Below are positions 38,591 through 47,020 of a stretch of DNA of 64,000 nt, piece by piece; positions within the stretch are counted from its first letter, which is position 1; the number at the start of each line of letters is the position of its first letter. Source of the DNA: Roseobacter sp. SK209-2-6 (GTDB lineage: Bacteria; Pseudomonadota; Alphaproteobacteria; Rhodobacterales; Rhodobacteraceae); the NCBI RefSeq assembly GCF_000169455.1, contig NZ_AAYC01000001.1:210001-274000 (forward strand), given 5' to 3'. A model generated the notes under the pieces. That model did not search any database and was not told the origin of the DNA. It was given only the letters and a program-made list of their open reading frames with translations. The position numbers were made by a program, and so were the translations under genes.

Positions 38591-38624
38591 CCGGCAGTGC
38601 ATTGCGCAGCAATGTCACGAGAGG
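38591..38624 (+). repeat. Short palindromic repeat, copy B
   Basis: CCGGCAG, a dyad with CATTGC/GCAATG arms around GCA, then CGAGAGG, 34 nt. It interrupts the transposase after DPASR; removing about 39 nt restores the expected DPASRWTAARKG-type sequence. Confidence 0.65.
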
Positions 38625-39235
38625 CATCGACTGGCGGGATCAGCATGGGCCGTGCACTTGGGCTTTGTCTCATTGGCCGCCCCAAACGCTGCATCATCAA
38701 GAGCGTCGAGAAATTCGCGAACCGCCCGTGGTGCATCATCCGGTGTGACCCCGCGCTCCTCCCAGTCCTTCGGGTTGTTCGGGTTCTGTTTCTGGACATC
38801 TGCCCCCTCTCGGCAGTTTGCTGCGCAATCGCCTGCCGGGTAATGGATCAGACTGGCATCGGCGGCAAAGCCCTGACCGCCAACCAGTCCCTCTTCAATA
38901 CAAAGCGCTACGGACATCTCAAAACATGACGCAATAGATCGCTTTCACGGAAGCGGCCATGGCGGTTCTTGGAAAGTGTAGAGTGGTCAGGGATGCGGTC
39001 CGTTAGATCGAGACGGCAGAACCACCGATAGGCCAGGTTCAGATGCGTCTCTTCGCAAAGACGTCGTTCCGAACAGATGCCGAAACAGTAGCCGGCCAGC
39101 AGCATGCGGATCATCAGTTCGGGATCGACCGAGGGAGGGCCCGTAGGGCTGTAGAAATCCGCCAGATCCCCTCATCTGATACAGGAATTGAACCAGCCAT
39201 TCAGGCTTCGATCAAGGAAGAGTTTTTCAACACAA

Positions 39236-39727
39236 TCAGCCCATTTTACCAATGCTGCAGTGAACCCTAATGAACGCTACACAGGGGATGGCTGTTTTTA
39301 GGGTATGGCGGTTTTTGTTATCTTCCTTTGGGGTTGAAGCGCGCGCTGCAAATTGTACTAGGCGTGTGAATTTTGGGCGATCCATATGCGTGGCCGCAGG
39401 GCATTCTGCCACGTGACGAAGCGCATCGCGAAGCCTGGTGAGACTCCGGATCTGCTCATTGAGCGCATCCGCGCGGAGATGCAACTCTGACCTCGGCTAT
39501 TGCGGCGTCCCATCTTTGGCGAGCATGCCTTTGATTTTTTCAAGAGAAAACCCCGCCATCTTTCCCAGCGATATCAAGGCATGCTGCGTCGTTACCTGCG
39601 TGTCGAACTGCAGCCGCAGCTCTTTCCTTGCGACCGAATGAATAAGTCCGATTTCCTCGTAGTAACGCAAGATCGATGGAGAAACGCCGCTTAGTTCCGA
39701 AAAAACACTGATATCAAGCAGTTTCAT
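39236..39727 (-). pseudogene. MerR-family regulator with in-frame TAG
   Basis: The frame from the ATG at 39727 reads LLDISVFSELSGVSPSILRYYEEIGLI, a MerR winged helix, and continues to MLAKDGTPQ, where a TAG (39499-39497) stops it after 76 residues. The same frame then goes on with LHLRADALNEQIRSLTRLRD and RHVAECPAATHMDRPKF, the expected coiled-coil dimerisation helix and Cys-containing tail, down to 39236 at the IS edge. No frameshift is needed, so one nonsense change separates the two halves. The 76-residue product would keep the DNA-binding domain but lose dimerisation. It is divergent to the MFS gene. Confidence 0.75.
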
Positions 39728-39729
39728 GC

Positions 39730-39760
39730 TTGACCTCAAGTCAGCTTGAAGTTGAAGGAT
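39730..39760 (+). promoter_or_regulatory. MerR-type promoter/operator of the MFS gene
   Basis: TTGACC (39730-39735) and AAGGAT (39755-39760) with a 19-nt spacer, the overlong spacing typical of MerR-controlled promoters. Within the spacer is a near-perfect dyad ACCTCAAG-N4-CTTGAAGT (39733-39752). The regulator gene starts 3 nt to the left on the other strand. Confidence 0.65.
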
Positions 39761-39795
39761 GGCAATCCACTGGCAATCTTACAAGTGAATCCACC

Positions 39796-41235
39796 ATGGT
39801 CGACATGTCACGGGCCCGTACGCCCCCGGCCATTCTGATGGCTCTCACCGCCGCAACTCTGACCGCATCTCTGGGTATCAGCATTACCTCGGTCCTGCTT
39901 CCCACGCTGGCACGCAGCTTCTCTGCGACGGTGTCAGACGTGCAATGGGTCGTGCTGGCCTATCTCATAACCGTGACGGTCACCATCGTCTCTGCCGGGC
40001 GGCTTGGCGATCTTTTCGGCAACCGCCGGGTTCTAACCGCCGGGCTCGTCGTCTTTATTACCGCGTCGGTTCTGAATGCCGTTGCTCCGAGCCTTAGTCT
40101 GTTGATTGCAGGACGAGCTCTGCAAGGGCTTGGCGGAGCAATCCTGATCGCGCTTCCCATGTCTGTCGCGCGCAACCTTGTTCCGACAGAGCGGCTAGGC
40201 ACTGCGATGGGCTTGCTTGGGACAACCTCTGCGGTCGGGACGGCATTGGGCCCATCCCTTGGCGGCTTACTGCTGGCATGGGGTGATTGGCGTTTGGCTT
40301 TCTGGCTTCTCAGCGGCTTTGCCTGTTTGACACTTCTCATGTCGGTTTTCTCCATTCCGCGCGCTTTTGAGCGGAAGGGCACGTCTTTCCGGGAGCTGGA
40401 TTTACCGGGAACGTTTCTATTGGTGTTCGCTTTGAGCGCCTATGCCCTGGCGGCAAGCGGAGGAGCCGCTGGTGTTCCAGTTTCTCCGGGTGTGCTGTTC
40501 ACAGTCGCGCTGGTCACAATCGTCCTCTTCGTGATCGTCGAAGCGCGTGTCGCATCGCCTTTGGTGCCGATGAGCATGCTGTTCGACCGGACGGCAGGTC
40601 TTGGTTTTTTCATGAACGTAGCTGTAGGCACGATCATGATGTCCACGCTGGTCGTCGGCTCGTTCTTCCTGGCCTTTTCACTTGGGTTAAACGAGACGTT
40701 CATTGGTCTGGTGCTGGCGGTCGGACCTGCGACCGCCGCACTTTCCGGATTTCCGGCGGGGCGGTTGACAGATCGGCTCGGTGCGGGTCGCGTAATGGTC
40801 TTCGGTCTTTTGCAAACAATGCTGGGTCTGCTTTGTCTGGCCCTCCTCCCGCGGTGTTTCGGAGTCGGCGGATACGTTGTCGCGCTCATCGTTCTGACCC
40901 CGGGATTTCAGATGTTCCTTGCCGCCAACAATACAACGGTTATGGCCGACGCGGCTCTAGAACAGCGAGGCCGTCTCTCGGGCTTACTCGGTCTGTCCCG
41001 CAACCTTGGCCTGATGACGGGAACCTCTGTCATGTCAACGCTGTTTATTACAATTCTGGGAACCGATGATGCCACGAGAGCCCCCGCCGACGATGTTGCC
41101 CATGCCTTTTCAACGACATTCCTGGTAGCCGCAGGCCTGGCCTTGGCCACGTTGGGTCTGGCCATCTTCAGCCGAGACGGGCGCAATCGAAAACGTCCAG
41201 CCCAGCGGCGTGAGGTGATTGAGAATGAAGAATGA
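39796..41235 (+). CDS. MFS transporter, DHA2-like drug exporter
   Basis: 479 residues from the ATG at 39796 (a second ATG lies three codons on). Many hydrophobic helices, about 14, as in DHA2 exporters. LLPTLARSFSATVSDVQWVVLAYLI at the first helices, the motif A loop GRLGDLFGNRRVL, and motif C GTALGPSLGGLLLAWGDWRLAF. It probably exports toxic organic compounds with proton antiport. Expression should respond to the divergent MerR-type regulator, which is damaged here, so the transporter may be deregulated. Confidence 0.88.
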   Translation: MVDMSRARTPPAILMALTAATLTASLGISITSVLLPTLARSFSATVSDVQWVVLAYLITVTVTIVSAGRLGDLFGNRRVLTAGLVVFITASVLNAVAPSLSLLIAGRALQGLGGAILIALPMSVARNLVPTERLGTAMGLLGTTSAVGTALGPSLGGLLLAWGDWRLAFWLLSGFACLTLLMSVFSIPRAFERKGTSFRELDLPGTFLLVFALSAYALAASGGAAGVPVSPGVLFTVALVTIVLFVIVEARVASPLVPMSMLFDRTAGLGFFMNVAVGTIMMSTLVVGSFFLAFSLGLNETFIGLVLAVGPATAALSGFPAGRLTDRLGAGRVMVFGLLQTMLGLLCLALLPRCFGVGGYVVALIVLTPGFQMFLAANNTTVMADAALEQRGRLSGLLGLSRNLGLMTGTSVMSTLFITILGTDDATRAPADDVAHAFSTTFLVAAGLALATLGLAIFSRDGRNRKRPAQRREVIENEE

Positions 41236-41495
41236 TCGAACAAGAAAGTGTGTTTCATGACCTGCACGCAAGAAATTTGTGGTCCTGCTCCAAATAGCAC
41301 CGGACCTTCCTCCCTTCTTGATGCAGCGAACTCACACTTTGTCCGCGTTGCCACTGATGTGTGCAATGCTCAGTCTCCGCTCAGTTTGCGTAACCCGCCT
41401 TTAGCCAACCCAAACAAACTTCAAACCCTCCGAACGCATCGAGGGCAACTGTTTCGGGGCGAAACCTACAGTTTATGGCGTCTTGGGGGCATCAG

Positions 41496-42203
41496 CTACT
41501 TTGGATTACTTAGGTTCTCGCCCTCTCGCTCCACTTCGGCGTCTGCCTTGTCGGTGATTTGATCAAGCGAGGCTTCAAGGCTCTGGCGAAGCGCTTCGAA
41601 CTCTTCGTCGTTTGGCTTTTTCGGAACCTCCCTCTCCCATTCCTGACACATCAGCACACCGCGCGAAAAGGGTAGCGGCAACATCTGTTTGTCCCAGGTT
41701 GGGAGCTTGGCCACCCGACGTTCGGCAAAGGCGACGGTGAAGACACGACAGCCCGTCATCCTAGCCCAGGTGATGGGAACCCCGGATGCAATTCGGGCAG
41801 GGCCACGCGGTCCATCAGCGGCTATCCCGATTGAACATCCCTCTTTGGTACGGCGCAATACCTCACGCGACAGCGCCACATGGCGCTTATGGCTCGACAT
41901 GGGGATGGTCTCAAACCCTAGACGTACCAATATTTGTCCCGCCAAACGCCCGGCACGGGCCGCAGAGGTGAGGGCGCAGATGCGACCCAGCGAAGTATCA
42001 AACAGATAGGGTGCCATTATCAGACGTTGATGCCAGAGCACAAAAATCACCGGCTCACCTCTTGCGACACAGGCGTCCATCTCCTCAAAGCCGCTGCGGC
42101 TCCAGCGTGAAGTTCTGTGAGCAAAGGCAACATAGCCAGCCAAAAGGGCTTCGACCGCTCGGTTCACCCTGGGACTATCAGCAATTTTCTTTCTAAGGCT
42201 CAA
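41496..42203 (-). CDS. DUF374 lysophospholipid acyltransferase family protein
   Basis: 235 residues. FVLWHQRLIMAPY near 55 and IGIAADGPRGPARIASG near 125 are DUF374 (LPLAT-like) signatures; the His-containing first motif and the DGPRGP motif form the acyltransferase site. It likely transfers an acyl chain to a lipid or lipid A-related acceptor at the membrane. The gene is alone, convergent with the MFS gene across a 260-nt gap in which I see nothing, and is followed on the other side by tRNA-Trp. Confidence 0.85.
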   Translation of the reverse strand: MSLRKKIADSPRVNRAVEALLAGYVAFAHRTSRWSRSGFEEMDACVARGEPVIFVLWHQRLIMAPYLFDTSLGRICALTSAARAGRLAGQILVRLGFETIPMSSHKRHVALSREVLRRTKEGCSIGIAADGPRGPARIASGVPITWARMTGCRVFTVAFAERRVAKLPTWDKQMLPLPFSRGVLMCQEWEREVPKKPNDEEFEALRQSLEASLDQITDKADAEVEREGENLSNPK

Positions 42204-42348
42204 GTGGTTCCCCTCTTTTCCCGCCAGTCATAGTATAGCAAAGGTCAGGGAGCCAGCCTGTCAGAGAACAGGTTGCAAAAAGCCACGCATTTCTGCCGAT
42301 TTCCCTCTTGCGAGTCGCGTTGAGGTGGCTTAGGAACACCTGCACTGC

Positions 42349-42424
42349 AGGGGTATAGCTCAGTTGGTAGAGCGACGGTCTCCAAAACCGTAGGTCTCGG
42401 GTTCGAACCCTGATGCCCCTGCCA
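42349..42424 (+). tRNA. tRNA-Trp (CCA), prophage attachment gene
   Basis: 76 nt with encoded CCA end. AGGGGTA pairs with TGCCCCT, the anticodon loop is CTCCAAA (anticodon CCA), and the T-loop GGTTCGAACCC is intact. An integrase gene reads toward it from 70 nt downstream, so its 3' half is the likely attachment core (attL). In relatives secE-nusG normally follow tRNA-Trp; here the prophage does. Confidence 0.96.
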
Positions 42425-42493
42425 GTAAAATCAAGCATTTAGACTGAACTTGCTGAAACCCGAAATTTCGGTTTCCCAAAAAGTTTCCCACGT

Positions 42494-43492
42494 TCATGAT
42501 CCGTTTTTGTTCTGTTCGCGCAGCGTTTGAGCTTGTTGCGCCAGGCGCTTTTGATTCGCACTTTTTGAGTACTTCTGGATCATCGAGAGGCTCTTGTGTC
42601 CGGTGATTGCAGCGATCTGATGATCAGTGCAGCCAGCCTCTGCTAGCTCACCTGCGGCACTGTAGCGGAGGCCGTGAAAGCCGTATCCTTCAAGGCCCAG
42701 CTCCTTTCGGGCCTTCAGAAATTTCTTTTGAATATAGTCATACCCGAGTTGACGCCCGAAATCGTCAGAGAGAATCCAATGGAGGCTTTTGCGGGGTGTT
42801 TCATCCAGGATAGCCCGCAAGCTGTCTGTGAATGGGATCCACAGCCGAACCCCAGTTTTGCCTTGCGTCACCCAGATGCCATCGTCTTCTATATCTGACC
42901 ACTTCATGCGCGTGAGGTCTGAGGCTCGCTGCCCAGTGCCCAGAGCCAGCTCAAAAGCAAGCCGCTCTAAGCCGCGCACGTTTTTCCGGAAGGTCGCAAC
43001 CGCAGGCTTTGGCCAGGGCTTGTGGCCCTCTCCTGTTTTGATCTTTTCAATTCCCTTGGCGGGATTGTCCCTTTGCCAATCCAGATCAACCGCATGCTCG
43101 AAGAGGATAGATAGCATATGGGGAATGTAGTTTGCAAAGCGTGCCCGGTGCTTGTTGGCCATCTGCGCCTCAATGATAGTGGAGCGGCGCATCTTGGTCG
43201 GGTCCTTTTGGCCAATTGTTCCAGCGAGATATTCCAGCACTTTTGAATAGTCAGCCTTTGTTCTTGGCGCCAAACCTTCCCATCGCGGGGATCTCTTGTA
43301 GCTCTGAATTAGCTTCTCGAAGGTGAACCTCTGTGAGAGAGCCCCGCCACCGCGCATTAGGCGCCAGTATTCCCGGTCATACTCTTCACTGTTGGGGTCG
43401 TCGGGAAGGCGCACATAGCGTCCGTCCTTGCGGAAATACTGATACAGTCTCCCTTTGACTCTCTTGGTTGTAGTGAATTTCTTCTTCACCAT
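42494..43492 (-). CDS. int: Phage tyrosine-type integrase
   Basis: 332 residues. A SAM-like core-binding domain (about 55-150) precedes the catalytic domain with Arg189 (GTGQRASDLT), Lys212 (QGKTG), His273 and Arg276 (HGLRYSA), His299 (TGHKS) and the nucleophile Tyr308 (KYSKSA). All six catalytic positions are present. It recombines attP with the tRNA-Trp 3' end. Its stop lies 70 nt from the tRNA. Its start overlaps the stop of the excisionase-like gene. Confidence 0.95.
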   Translation of the reverse strand: MVKKKFTTTKRVKGRLYQYFRKDGRYVRLPDDPNSEEYDREYWRLMRGGGALSQRFTFEKLIQSYKRSPRWEGLAPRTKADYSKVLEYLAGTIGQKDPTKMRRSTIIEAQMANKHRARFANYIPHMLSILFEHAVDLDWQRDNPAKGIEKIKTGEGHKPWPKPAVATFRKNVRGLERLAFELALGTGQRASDLTRMKWSDIEDDGIWVTQGKTGVRLWIPFTDSLRAILDETPRKSLHWILSDDFGRQLGYDYIQKKFLKARKELGLEGYGFHGLRYSAAGELAEAGCTDHQIAAITGHKSLSMIQKYSKSANQKRLAQQAQTLREQNKNGS

Positions 43493-43692
43493 CTCACATC
43501 CTCAAAGCCGTCAACGAAATCGCCACGCATGACGGCCCGCAGCTCTTCTGCATCCCATCTTTCATAGGGGCCTACCTTCCTTGGCCGAGGCAAAACTCCC
43601 TGAGCTACAAGTTCACGAAACTCTGACGGCTTCATGTCCATCATTTTTGCAGCGCCGGTTTCAGCAACGGCAATGATTGCAGTGCGTCCCAT
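43486..43692 (-). CDS. Excisionase/AlpA-like DNA-binding protein
   Basis: 68 residues. KMMDMKPSEFRELVAQGVLPRPRKVGPYERWDAEEL fits a small winged helix-turn-helix of the AlpA/MerR-like excisionase kind, with the recognition helix near 18-32 and the RWD turn near 45. It overlaps the integrase start and is probably the recombination directionality factor. It is assigned by small size, position and motif only. Confidence 0.6.
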   Translation of the reverse strand: MGRTAIIAVAETGAAKMMDMKPSEFRELVAQGVLPRPRKVGPYERWDAEELRAVMRGDFVDGFEDVRW

Positions 43693-43750
43693 TTTTGACC
43701 TCCGGATGCGCTGGGCGATATGGTGTTTCCCATATCGGGGTGGGTGGATT

Positions 43751-43954
43751 TCAATAATCAGTCATCAGGTCGGCCCCGAGCGGGGTTAGGCTCCAGTGCC
43801 CGGATGGCCATGACCTAAACTTAATCAATCCTGCTTCTTCTGCGGCCGACAACTCGGCATCAGATGCGCGAGGCACGCCTATCCGATCATTCATGACCGC
43901 GCGCACGGCGGGCCGGTGCTTTTGCAGGTTTCTCAATGGCGCATTGGGGCTCAT
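43751..43954 (-). CDS. Hypothetical phage protein, winged-helix-like C-terminus
   Basis: 67 residues: PNAPLRNLQKHRPAVRAVMN then AELSAAEEAGLIKFRSWPSGHWSLTPLGADLM, which looks like a small winged-helix tail (LTPLGADLM is common at the end of such domains). The function is unknown. It lies in the minus-strand operon between the excisionase-like gene and an 85-residue gene. Confidence 0.5.
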   Translation of the reverse strand: MSPNAPLRNLQKHRPAVRAVMNDRIGVPRASDAELSAAEEAGLIKFRSWPSGHWSLTPLGADLMTDY

Positions 43955-43968
43955 GTCGCGCTCCAGAA

Positions 43969-44226
43969 TTAGGAAGATTGATGTTGTGCAATTCGGCGGT
44001 TGTTTTCCGCCTCGAAACCGAATGCGATAATCTGAGCGTGCAAAACCCAGTCATCCGTATCCATCGCTCGAGGGCGCGTGCAGATACAGGTCAATCCTCC
44101 TGTTGAGAAGTCTGACTTTCTGCAGAGAAGGGCTTCGTTCTGGCAAATTCGATCTTGGATGAACCAGCCATCAGGAAAGCCCTCTCGAATAATCCGGTCA
44201 TTGAAGCGAGGTTTCTTATTTTGCAT
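43969..44226 (-). CDS. Hypothetical phage protein
   Basis: 85 residues with four cysteines (ICQN, LLC, ICT), no recognised domain. KPRFNDRIIREGFPDGWF starts it. It is separated by 14 nt from the next gene in the minus-strand operon. I cannot assign a function. Confidence 0.5.
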   Translation of the reverse strand: MQNKKPRFNDRIIREGFPDGWFIQDRICQNEALLCRKSDFSTGGLTCICTRPRAMDTDDWVLHAQIIAFGFEAENNRRIAQHQSS

Positions 44227-44252
44227 GTTCTCTTCCTGGTGTTGCGTCTCAC

Positions 44253-44522
44253 CTAGTCAGTTTTCTGAGCATCTCTCAGCACTTTGCGCGCCTGATCTGC
44301 GTCCCGCAGGGCCTGCGCCACAGGGGTACGGATGGTTTTGAACAGGCTGCGAAGTCCTTGCTCATGCGGCTGCATGTATGACTTTCCAAGCTTTTCGTAG
44401 AACACCTCTAGGAAGGCGTCCGCGCCATATCCGGTCATGGCATCTAGCGCCCGCAGCTCACTTTCATTGAATGTGATGACTGCCTTTGCTTCGACAACCG
44501 TTGTGGTCTTGAACTCAGCCAT
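44253..44522 (-). CDS. Hypothetical phage protein
   Basis: 89 residues from the ATG at 44522: AEFKTTTVVEAKAVITFNES, then ELRALDAMTGYGADAFLEVFYEKLGKSYM and a helical C-terminus. The start overlaps the preceding gene's 3' end by eight nt, so I prefer it over the longer frame to 44639. Similar short ORFs occur in other rhodobacterial phages in my recollection, but the function is unknown. Confidence 0.55.
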   Translation of the reverse strand: MAEFKTTTVVEAKAVITFNESELRALDAMTGYGADAFLEVFYEKLGKSYMQPHEQGLRSLFKTIRTPVAQALRDADQARKVLRDAQKTD

Positions 44523-44991
44523 TCCGGCCTCCTGCAAGTAGCTCATCCGCCATTCTGAACACATCGCCAGGCCCGCTGGGCGTCCATGTGAAATAGGCGT
44601 CATCGGTGGCGGAGTTGTATTTGAAGAACTGGTAGACAACCCAATTTCTCAAGGCAGTCCAAGCGGTCTCCTCATCCCATTCTGGCTCATAGTAGCCGGA
44701 CATTCCCCCTACCATTGGGGTGCCCTTCAGAGGGTGACAGGGATACCCCAGCTTGACATACGGGTACTCACTTCCCGCCCTGCATTTTGGCGATAGGGTG
44801 CCCGCATGTGTTTGTTTGCAAATGATATCGGTATGGCATGACGGAGTCCGGTCCAGCTTTGCGAGATCCCGAATGATCAAGCCGTGGTAGTTTTCACCCT
44901 TCTCCGCGAGAAACTGCTCGCGAGTATCTCCGATCCTTGCCAGATAAGGCGCCGCGCGCTTGGATAGCTTTTTCAGAATGCGCAGGTTCAT
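44515..44991 (-). CDS. Hypothetical phage protein
   Basis: 158 residues. An N-terminal basic helix (NLRILKKLSKRAAPYL), a cysteine-containing middle (SCHTDIICKQ, PKCRAG, GYPCHPLKGTPM) and a tryptophan-rich end (EETAWTALRNWVVYQFF). I do not recognise a family. It overlaps the following gene and lies 12 nt after the DUF2786 gene. Confidence 0.55.
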   Translation of the reverse strand: MNLRILKKLSKRAAPYLARIGDTREQFLAEKGENYHGLIIRDLAKLDRTPSCHTDIICKQTHAGTLSPKCRAGSEYPYVKLGYPCHPLKGTPMVGGMSGYYEPEWDEETAWTALRNWVVYQFFKYNSATDDAYFTWTPSGPGDVFRMADELLAGGRNG

Positions 44992-45003
44992 TGGTTTGCG
45001 CCC

Positions 45004-45714
45004 CTAGTTTGAGGGCAGCGCAAGCGTTGCGCCTTGCCCTGTAACTGGTCGATGCAGGGAGAGGTTTTCTCCGGCCTGCTTGCCAGCCTCCGCACCTTCA
45101 GAAAAGACAGAGATTTTGCGGTTGATTGCCTTTCTAAGGCAAAGGCTCTCGAAGTGTTCGTCCAGCTTCTGGTTCTTGACGATCATGACTTCGGTTCCGG
45201 TTCCGCGGCCAGCATCGTCTAGCGTCTCAGACATGGCATACAGGCGCTGGGCAATGCGTCGAGCCATGAAGATTGCAAACGATTTCCTGTCCTTTGCACG
45301 TATGGCGGGCGAGTAGGGTCCAGGATCGTAGCTGGCACTTTCAACCTTGATGGCGTTCAGGATGTGGCCATGCAGCCAAACAGCCAGGTCGCGCTCTGCG
45401 CCATAGCCGTAATAGGTCATGGCCGATCCACTAGAGGGGCGGCCTCTGAACGCGCCGCGAGTATTGGTGAAAGCAGCGATGGCATTCTGTACAAAGACCA
45501 TTGCGCCGCCGGGTCTGCCGCCCGTCCATGGGGTGGAGCTGGCACCAATTTCCTCGGCCTGATCACCTGAAACCTCTTCCATCGTGAATCCAAACTTGCT
45601 CATCAGGTCCATGGCCTTCTGCATGCAAAGGTTGGCTTCTGCTTCACTTGATGCAGGGTCATTTGCCCTGGCCATCAGTGCCGCTGCGCGTTCTTTCATT
45701 GAGCGTTGTGCCAT
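45004..45714 (-). CDS. DUF2786 domain protein
   Basis: 236 residues. The N-terminal MKERAAALMARANDPASSEAEANLCMQKAMDLMSKFGF-type stretch is the DUF2786 signature (about 1-45), and the rest resembles the companion domain that follows it in phage proteins (FTNTRGAF, YYGYGAERDLAVWL). The function is unknown; it is common in phage early or lysogenic regions. A plausible ribosome site precedes the ATG at 45714. Confidence 0.8.
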   Translation of the reverse strand: MAQRSMKERAAALMARANDPASSEAEANLCMQKAMDLMSKFGFTMEEVSGDQAEEIGASSTPWTGGRPGGAMVFVQNAIAAFTNTRGAFRGRPSSGSAMTYYGYGAERDLAVWLHGHILNAIKVESASYDPGPYSPAIRAKDRKSFAIFMARRIAQRLYAMSETLDDAGRGTGTEVMIVKNQKLDEHFESLCLRKAINRKISVFSEGAEAGKQAGENLSLHRPVTGQGATLALPSN

Positions 45715-45733
45715 GACTTCCTCTTAGCGGATT

Positions 45734-45991
45734 TCAGTTAGATTTCGTGGCTTGGTATTCGTGTTCTGACAAGCCGACCTTCCAGAACCCTCCGCAATGA
45801 TCGCGAATTTCATCCAGGGTACTTTCGGTCGGCTTGTGGGCAGGGGTGGGCAGGATCAATTCGCCATCACGCTCACAGATAATGCCTTCAACACGCACCG
45901 GCGGCAGGCCGAAGGAAAAGGCAATCCGGTCACCAACCTGGACGGTTTCCCCGTCGATGTCCCTTTCGATGGGCCGTTTCTGGCCGGTCAT
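45734..45991 (-). CDS. Hypothetical phage protein, beta-rich
   Basis: 85 residues. DIDGETVQVGDRIAFSFGLPPVRVEGIICERDGELILPTP suggests a small beta-barrel (SH3/KOW-like) fold, followed by a helix. The function is unknown. Its ATG overlaps the stop of the next upstream gene (ATGA at 45988-45991). Confidence 0.55.
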   Translation of the reverse strand: MTGQKRPIERDIDGETVQVGDRIAFSFGLPPVRVEGIICERDGELILPTPAHKPTESTLDEIRDHCGGFWKVGLSEHEYQATKSN

Positions 45992-47010
45992 GCTGCGTCC
46001 TGGTCGAAGCGCACATGTTTACCATCGGGGCAAACCATCGACAGGATGTGCGGAACCCTCTGTACTTCCTTTTCGGCTTCAGCCCGCGTGTATCGCCCGG
46101 CGCGGTTTGCGTCTGAGCAATAGCCGCAGGAATTGACCGCGTAGTAAGCGTCATCTTTGCGGGACCAGATCCGATAGACCTGCTCATCCCCAAACAGGAT
46201 CCCTTGCAACTGTTCCGCTCTGCGAAAGTCAGAGGCCTGCACTGCGCGAGAAAGCAAACGCTCTAAGACGCCGCGCCTTCTGCGCTCGTTAAGTTTTGTG
46301 CGCAGGTTCGCCGGCTGTTTTGTGAACAGCTCACGGCAGGACTTATTGGTGCGCTCGTTGGGTGAGATTTTGACCCACCACATTGAGTTAAGGTTGTAGA
46401 AAGCCTGACCTCGGCGGATACGTCCATCATGACCGGCAAACCAAACGGTTTGCCCTTGGCTCAATAGTTCGCCGTCCTTGCTGGTTCGGTTGTAGTCAGC
46501 ATGCCAATCGGCATGGCCCAGATCGGGCTTTGTGTGGCAGCTCTCTGCGTAGTCCTTTTGGATCAGCTGATCGGCAGAAAGTTTTGAGAGGTTCTTATCC
46601 TTAATTTCCAGGCTGGCGAAACTCAGAAGCCATGTAAGAATGCGCCGCTTTTCCAACTCCCAGCGCTTCTGATCCAGGTAGGTCATACGCTGCAGTTTGT
46701 CGAAGTCGTAGCGCCGCCCATTCGGGTTATCCAGCGGGTAAGTGGTGCACCAGAATTCGATTTTGGTCACGCGGCCTGACAGTTCAATCTTTGCTCGCAA
46801 TGTGCCTTTGGCAGCAAGGCGATGGCCGGGACTGAGACAGCTGTAGTGCTTGCGCACCTGCGGATCTTCCTTGACCGACCAGCCGCGACCGCGCAGCTGG
46901 CGGATCAGCCCCGAATAGACCTCTTCCCGAAAGGTGGGGTCGTTTGGGTCATCTTGCCAGATCCCTATGTGTGAGTCGTGAATGTTGATATCTAGCTTGC
47001 GCTTACTCAT
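45988..47010 (-). CDS. Hypothetical phage protein, 340 residues
   Basis: 340 residues. Starts SKRKLDINIHDSHIGIWQDD and has a central tryptophan-rich segment (DWHADYNRTSKDGELLSQGQ, WFAGHDGRIRRGQAFYNLN) and a C-terminal VYRIWSRKDDAYYAVNSCGYCSD. I recognise no catalytic motif. It is the largest gene of the minus-strand operon. Its size and ordered sequence suggest a real enzyme or binding protein of unknown type. Confidence 0.6.
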   Translation of the reverse strand: MSKRKLDINIHDSHIGIWQDDPNDPTFREEVYSGLIRQLRGRGWSVKEDPQVRKHYSCLSPGHRLAAKGTLRAKIELSGRVTKIEFWCTTYPLDNPNGRRYDFDKLQRMTYLDQKRWELEKRRILTWLLSFASLEIKDKNLSKLSADQLIQKDYAESCHTKPDLGHADWHADYNRTSKDGELLSQGQTVWFAGHDGRIRRGQAFYNLNSMWWVKISPNERTNKSCRELFTKQPANLRTKLNERRRRGVLERLLSRAVQASDFRRAEQLQGILFGDEQVYRIWSRKDDAYYAVNSCGYCSDANRAGRYTRAEAEKEVQRVPHILSMVCPDGKHVRFDQDAA

Positions 47011-47020
47011 CTATCGGCCC

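Larger units (their letters stand above)
37751..39175 (-). pseudogene. IS1182-family transposase, broken
   Basis: N-terminal MIRMLLAGYCFGICSERRLC and NLAYRWFCRLDLTDRIPDHS (39114-38908), then EGLVGGQGFAADASLI and LDDAAFGAANETKPK (38917-38615), then frames around 38530-38190 with LIDTDHGIIVDVD, and a C-terminal ORF (38185-37751) with CRDCPSKAKCCP, KVEMLFAHLKRILGL and LAATAQNLRKLAKL. Frame changes and stops separate the pieces. Two palindromic repeats interrupt it, one breaking the gene after DPASR, the other inserted in frame after LRGP. Confidence 0.85.
37666..39238 (-). mobile_element. IS1182-family insertion sequence, degenerate
   Basis: The two ends carry TGTTGAAAAACTC in inverted orientation (37669-37681, and 39220-39232 on the other strand), about 1.57 kb apart. 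Between them lie pieces of an IS1182-type transposase in the expected order on the minus strand. The size fits IS1182 elements (1.5-1.9 kb). It directly abuts the 3' end of the MerR-type gene. Target duplications were not established. Confidence 0.75.
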
